Position numbers and translations under genes: made by a program. Shown here piece by piece: positions 58,791-64,000 of a DNA stretch of 64,000 nt. The notes beneath the pieces are model-generated. The model was not told where the DNA came from. It ran no database searches and worked only from the letters and a program-made list of their open reading frames with translations. The stretch is from Chinchilla lanigera. Taxonomy: Eukaryota > Chordata > Mammalia > Rodentia > Chinchillidae. Numbering within the stretch: position 1 is the first letter of the stretch; each line of letters opens with the position of its first letter. The stretch spans positions 21,903,056 to 21,967,055 of the forward strand of contig NW_004955417.1 in the NCBI RefSeq assembly GCF_000276665.1. Reading direction: 5' to 3'.

Positions 58791-61009
58791 AAGGACCAGA
58801 AAGATTCAGTGACAAGGACTAGGGCACTACATGTGTTTGTCAGCAGACACAGAACTTGAACATTGGGCTTCTGATTCCCCAAAGAGGCCTCTGTCACCTT
58901 TAACAGTAGTGTTCAGGACTGCTAATATTTCTAAAGCTCAGAATCAATACACATTTGCCAACACTTTATTTTGCCAGAGGGAGATATTAAAAACACATCC
59001 ATCAACCATTTACTATTACAGTATTACTATTTAATGGAAGGAATGGCATTATAACACACAAAAGGAGGAAAGAAGTACAATAAAAATAAAAGGGAGTGTT
59101 CTAAATTAAATGCATTTGACTTTATGGAAATCACACTACATCGCCTTTGTTTTGTTCACTATGTTGTAGGGCCATATAAACACTTCATCACAGACTAGTG
59201 TTCATTCGTACCATTGTATATTCACAAACTCCTTGTCTCTATTTCACACAAAAGAGCTCCCTGGTAAGAGTAACTTAAACAGCAGATTAAAATTGTTATA
59301 AAATTGAGTTTTGTTCACCCTGTTTTTTCTTCAGTTCTGATAAGCACATCTTGTATGCTTGTACATCTTGGTATATTCGTATTTCTTATGGGAACTCTTT
59401 CTCTGGTGTAGGCAGTTATATACAAAGTCAGGGTGCCTGAGAATACCACAGCCACACATGGTCATTTTGAACTTGGTACATGGTTAGTCTAAAGTGAAAC
59501 GTGCTGCAGATGAAGTAGATACCCGGTTTTGCACAAAATAGAATGCAGAATACATATAAGGGGCTTTCTGTATGGATCACCTGTTAAAGGGATGATAATG
59601 TGATTTTTTAAGATCAAATCAAATGCTATTAAAACTAATTTTGCTTGTTCATTTGTCCTTTAAAAAGAGTACAAGAAAATTTGAAGTGGCTTGTGTGGCT
59701 CCTACTTGTGGCTTTTATTCGCTTTCATTGGACCATCCTGGGCCATAAGGAACAAACACTGCGACTGGAACACTCAGATCCCCCACTTATTGTCACCAGT
59801 GGTCACCGACCTGTGAGAGTCTTTTCTCTAAAATGCCCCAGCCTGGAGTGATGCACACACATCTGGTGAGGTGGTGGCTTAGGAGGCATCACTGCTGGAA
59901 CCAAACCTGCTCCCCACGAATTTTTTTCGCCAAGGGTAAATTCTGCCACTCCTGTGAGATCTGAAGGGATAAAGCAGGGGGAAACACCAGATTCTTTGAA
60001 ATGCTGGGAGCATCTAAATAAATTCAGGTGCTTATCCATGTAGGCTTCCAAAGTAGATTCTGCCTGCCCTCTAGAATACAAATGGGAAGCTGTACCTCCG
60101 TCCTGGAAGCCTTTATTACACTGTCCACATTTGTAAGCAGAGCACACAGGCAGGAACATTCTGAAAAGCAAATAGAAAAAGAATGCGCATCCAAAACCTT
60201 TGGCGTGCTTAACAACATTAAAATCTTTTTCCTCTATATTCCTAAATTAAAGACGCTGTCTGTGACAGCAAATTGAGGGATTTCCCCTGTAATTTGAGAG
60301 TGACCACAGAAGTTGTTGTTTTCTCTAAATCTTGATAAACCAACGTTTTTTCAATTAGTGGATCTGACTGACGTTAATGTACAGCAGTGGATTCCTTTTT
60401 CCTCAACATATAATTCCAGTTGCTAGTTGGGTCATAGACTATAGTTTAATAGGTTGGATGGCTGGTCCACGGCATCGTCGAATTATTCTTTTTGATGATG
60501 ACCTTACCCTACCTTCCATGTATTCTGCAACTGAGTACAAAGTGAGACTGTTTGCATGCATTGTTTCAAAGGACTCCAGTGACTCATTGGCTCGTGGCCG
60601 CTGTCCAGTGAAACCTCTAATCTCCAAATTGACACCTGGCCATGTTTTTGTATTATTTTTTGAAAGGCTTCCTAAAAATGATTGTTGCTATGCATTTCAC
60701 TTAAGAAAAAGAAGAGAAAAAAAGAGAGAGGAAAAAAAAGAAAGCACAGGCTGCCATCCTTCTGCACCTGGATTTCCGTAATAGCCTACTCCCTGGTTTT
60801 ACAAACTTAATCCACCCTGTATGTGGCTCCCAGACAAGTCTGTCTTTAGTTTACCATTGTCATCGTATCAAAAGCTCCAGCGTATCCTGATGCACAAGGA
60901 GTAGAACATCTAGTCTAATCTCTATCTGACATCAGAGACGCGCATCTAAACCCATTCCCCACAGCCAATCTTCTTTTCTATAGTGGGAAACTCTGTCTGT
61001 TTCAGTTAC
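58791..61009. other. No gene or clear repeat recognised
   Basis: Open frames of 122 codons (59803-60171 minus) and 134 codons (60377-60781 plus) are the longest here, but neither shows a recognisable domain, flanking splice signals or strong start context. A purine-rich tract lies at 60708-60745. Confidence 0.45.
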
Positions 61010-61096
61010 TTTTTTGTTGTGGTACAGGGGGTTGAACCAGGGCCCTGTGGCATGCAAAGGCAAGTGCGACACTACCAAGCTCTCCTCTCAACCTCC
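61010..61096 (-). mobile_element. ID SINE (old, degraded)
   Basis: The plus strand reads 'gtggtacagggggttgaaccagggccctgtggcatgcaaaggcaagtgcgacactaccaagctctcctctcaacc', the complement of an ID body with several changes. No target duplication is visible. Confidence 0.65.
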
Positions 61097-61338
61097 TAGT
61101 GTATTTCTGATCTTGAGCTTCCTACTTCTTTGTGTCTACTCTGGCACTTCCAACTGTAAAGTTTGCTATCACCCTTGTTCATTGACTATGCACCAGTCAC
61201 CTTCCAGGTCCTTCTTTCATGACTCTTCATTCTGCTAAAGGTTTCTTCACGCTTTAGATGAGCTGACCCTTCATTTATAGAAACCTTAAGTTCTCTCTTT
61301 GCCTGCTGTTAGTTTTCCCTCACTATACTCCTTGGTGT

Positions 61339-61683
61339 AGCACATGACACTCAGGACATACAGATTCACATAGGAAGTGCATTTCCATAGATCTGCTTCT
61401 GAAAATCTATCTCTGAAACTTACTTATACTTCTGTAAGGCACATTTTGTTGTGCATAAAACTGATAAATGGGCTTAATTCATAGGTGTCGATGGATTACA
61501 TGAGATGTATGAAACGGGTTTTCTATCTTTTTCCAAGAGAAACTTTGAACGAGGGGATGAATGGAGATGTATGCGTGGGTGGCACTGCATGGGAAGCATG
61601 GGATAAAACGAGTACATTAAAGAGAAGAAAAGAGAGGGAGATGGACGCAGCACATGACACTCAGGACATACAGATTCACATAG
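61339..61683. repeat. Perfect 35-bp direct repeat with 275 bp between copies
   Basis: The copies at 61339-61373 and 61649-61683 are identical, beginning AGCACATGACACTCAGGACA and ending GATTCACATAG. Flanking bases differ at once on both sides. The repeated unit does not resemble any family I know, and no third copy was noticed in the window. Confidence 0.9.
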
Positions 61684-62624
61684 CTCTGCTGGTGTGCAGA
61701 GCTAGGTGGGTAGCAAATTCCCTTTGCATAGGTTTTGCTTTCATTATATATTTAACATTATCTTTCTTTTAGTACAGGTCAATGGCGTTTAGTCATTGTA
61801 TGGAGCTAATAATTTTAATGTTATTATCATTCTGTTTAATAGCATTGGAAAGTTCTCTATTGCTTATAATCTTAGGTGTATGCGATCCAACCCTAGCATA
61901 TCTCTGTAGTTTATGTACCATTTCACACAGCATTATACTCTTGCTCCAGCTGAAGAAAACTCTTCTGTCCTGAAATCACTGTATTTTTGAGCTTGATCTT
62001 CTCGTTCTTCCAGAGATATTTTTATTTCCTTCATTCTTTATTTGAAATACCCAATGAATTACTTTAAGCATGGGGTTGGATTTATATTCTCTACAGATAA
62101 AACTCTCTCAAATTTTCTCTGGATTATCATACATATCTGAATGCAAAGTGAGATTTCCTTTCAAAGTCATCCTTTGAAAAGGAGACAAGACACCTTTGCA
62201 AAGTCATTAGAGTAGGCAGGAATCTCTCAATTTGAACAATGAATAACTTTATTGTTTGGGGGAAGCTATATTAACAGAAATAACTATTAGTGCTTATAGG
62301 TGCATGTCTGTGATGAAATTTCTTTCAAAAAACAGTGAATATGTTTTAACACAGATTTAGAAATCATTTTTTTCTGGTATGATATCATGCCTGAAAACGT
62401 TGACAGCATAAGCCTAAACACCACCAGGATTTGAGGAGTGGCTCGTAGCTGTCAATTAGCAAGAAGGCAAGAATCACAGTTCTACAATCTCAAGGAAGTG
62501 TCTGTTGTCAGTAACTTGAATGAGTTCTGAAACGCAATTTCCCCTCGAGCCTAGAGGGGACCTTTGCCTGCCTCACACCTTGATTTCAGCTCTGTGGCAT
62601 TCTGGGCAGAGAATCCATGTAAAC

Positions 62625-62695
62625 CATGCCATGTGACGGACCCCTGAGTTTGTGGTCAGTCGCTGCACAGCAACACAAGCTGATGTGATACCCTA
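62625..62695 (+). mobile_element. Possible LTR 3' end
   Basis: 'cccctgagtttgtggtcagtcgctgcacagcaacacaagctgatgtgatac' resembles the end of MLT/MaLR-like LTRs ('agtttgtggtaatttgttacagcagcaatagaaaactaatac'). Too short for a firm call. Confidence 0.25.
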
Positions 62696-63383
62696 AGAGG
62701 CACATGCAAGAGTTGGGAAGATTTCTGTACAATCAGGTAAACTGCAAGCTCCCCTTGGACCGGAGGCAGGGGTGCAGTGTTCACTGGTATATTCATCAGT
62801 AGTCATGTTGCATTGTGGTAGCCTATGATACATATTTGTAGTTTTACTGGGTTTTCTTCATATGTTTTCCTATATTGTTAAGGAACATATTGGAATTTTG
62901 TGACACAAACAAACTATACTTACACATTTTTAACCTTGATCTGTGTAAACTTGATTCAAGGAATTGGATCCATAGTCATTGTGCTAATTAGTATCCATTT
63001 ATGGTCAGAAAATATAGGGACAAATCCCTGAATGAAGTAAATTAACTCTGGAAAAGCATATTCTGTATTAAAACTGGCTGGGTCGTCCTTAGACAGCAAA
63101 TTCACCTTTGTAGGTAAATGTGTTGGCTGGTTACGCATGTGCCAATTTGGCTGAGTTATGATTTACAATTATTTGGTCAAACATCGCTCTAGATGCTTCA
63201 AAGCATAATTTTTTAAGAGTTCAATTTAAACAGAAGGACTTTGAATAAAGCAGATTACCTTCCATATTGTAAGTGGGTCTCATTTAATCAGCTGAAGAGC
63301 CAGAATAGAACTCACTCATTTAAAGTCTACTTAACTGGGTATATCAGATTGCATTATCATTATGAATCATCTAAGAGCTTTAG

Positions 63384-63478
63384 TTTTTTTCTTGCTTTTT
63401 TTCTGGTACTGGGAATTGAACTCATGACCTCACGTTTGCCAGGCAGGTGCTGTGCCGCTCAGCTAAATCCCCAGGCCC
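63384..63478 (-). mobile_element. ID SINE
   Basis: The minus strand has GGGGCCTGGGGATTTAGCTG, GAGGTCATGAGTTCAATTCC and CAGTACCAG, followed by an interrupted A-tail. A weak match of TTTAGT-T-rich sequence on both sides may be the target duplication. Intermediate in age. Confidence 0.9.
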
Positions 63479-64000
63479 CCAGATGTTTAGTATTTTTTAA
63501 AAAAAACTTTTAAAAAATTACTTGTTAAAAGAGATACAATCCTTTCAAAACTCTAAACTTTAGTTTTTCTCACACAAAATGGTGAAACATGCTACTTTAT
63601 TCCTGTAAAACTTCATAGCAAATATTAAACATGAAATATGTGTAATTGAATTGCAAGTAACTCTTGGGTCAGAATCAGTAGCAAACATAATACTTGAAAA
63701 GGTAACTACAAAGGGGGAAAAGTCCAGGAAGTGGAACAGAAATATAATTTTTTTTCAATGTATCATAGAGAGAAAGAAATGAAGTTGAAATGAAATACAC
63801 ATATATATCTATATATAGTAGAAGCATTGTTTAATGTCTGAAGCCCAAGATGGGGTAAGAAGAAGAGGTAGTCTCAGTTTCAGGAGATTATCACTAAGAA
63901 ACAAGACTGAATAGTACTCTCCTTTAAGGAAAGAGAAGGGAAAATCCCAATTTGGTAATATTTAATAAGATAATACAAGCAACAGATGTTGTTTTTAATT

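Noticed and set aside
59803..60171. A 122-codon minus-strand frame with a CxxC-like YKCGQCNKGF motif
   Set aside because: A single Cys-x2-Cys does not make a zinc finger: the expected His pair at the right spacing is missing, and there is no gene structure around it.
60377..60781. A 134-codon plus-strand frame
   Set aside because: The end is a lysine/glutamate run from a purine tract and the rest matches no domain I know; no flanking exon signals.

Overview
This is vertebrate nuclear DNA, almost certainly from a rodent outside the mouse/rat group. The evidence is the mobile elements. There are about ten tRNA-Ala-derived ID SINEs, several with intact target-site duplications, one B1 (7SL-derived) SINE, one B1+ID composite, and old mammalian repeats (MIR, L2, L3/CR1-like, L1, MER5-like, MaLR-type LTRs). 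I saw no B2 element. The species cannot be named from this window. There is no bacterial operon, CRISPR array or phage, and no complete protein gene.

The only protein-coding feature I can support is one first coding exon on the minus strand (9672-9737). It encodes 22 residues from an ATG with an in-frame stop 12 codons upstream, and it ends at a consensus splice donor. It lies in a CpG island of about 2 kb (about 8590-10760) that contains a 455-base assembly gap. A perfect cAMP-response element (TGACGTCA, 10070-10077) lies about 330 bases upstream of the ATG. I could not recognise the gene from 22 residues. Positions 1-9671 are then its first coding intron, which continues beyond the window. 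Positions above about 10.8 kb are upstream of the gene and look intergenic.

Layout: 1-8.6 kb is AT-rich intron with no repeat I recognise. 8.6-10.8 kb is the CpG-island promoter and exon. 10.8-14 kb is unique sequence. 14-19 kb holds a CA repeat, a TTTC repeat and ancient L2/MER5-like pieces. 18.9-64 kb is a typical repeat-bearing intergenic tract, with SINEs, LTRs, old LINE and MIR fragments, microsatellites and a second gap (670 bases). The absence of lineage-specific SINEs from the first 18.8 kb is the main large-scale pattern.

I did not find a convincing undescribed biological system. The observations most worth checking are the identity of the gene behind the exon, the repeat-poor domain around its promoter, the short uORF that starts inside the CRE, a perfect 35-bp direct repeat near 61.3-61.7 kb, and a possible conserved element at 46.5-46.9 kb.
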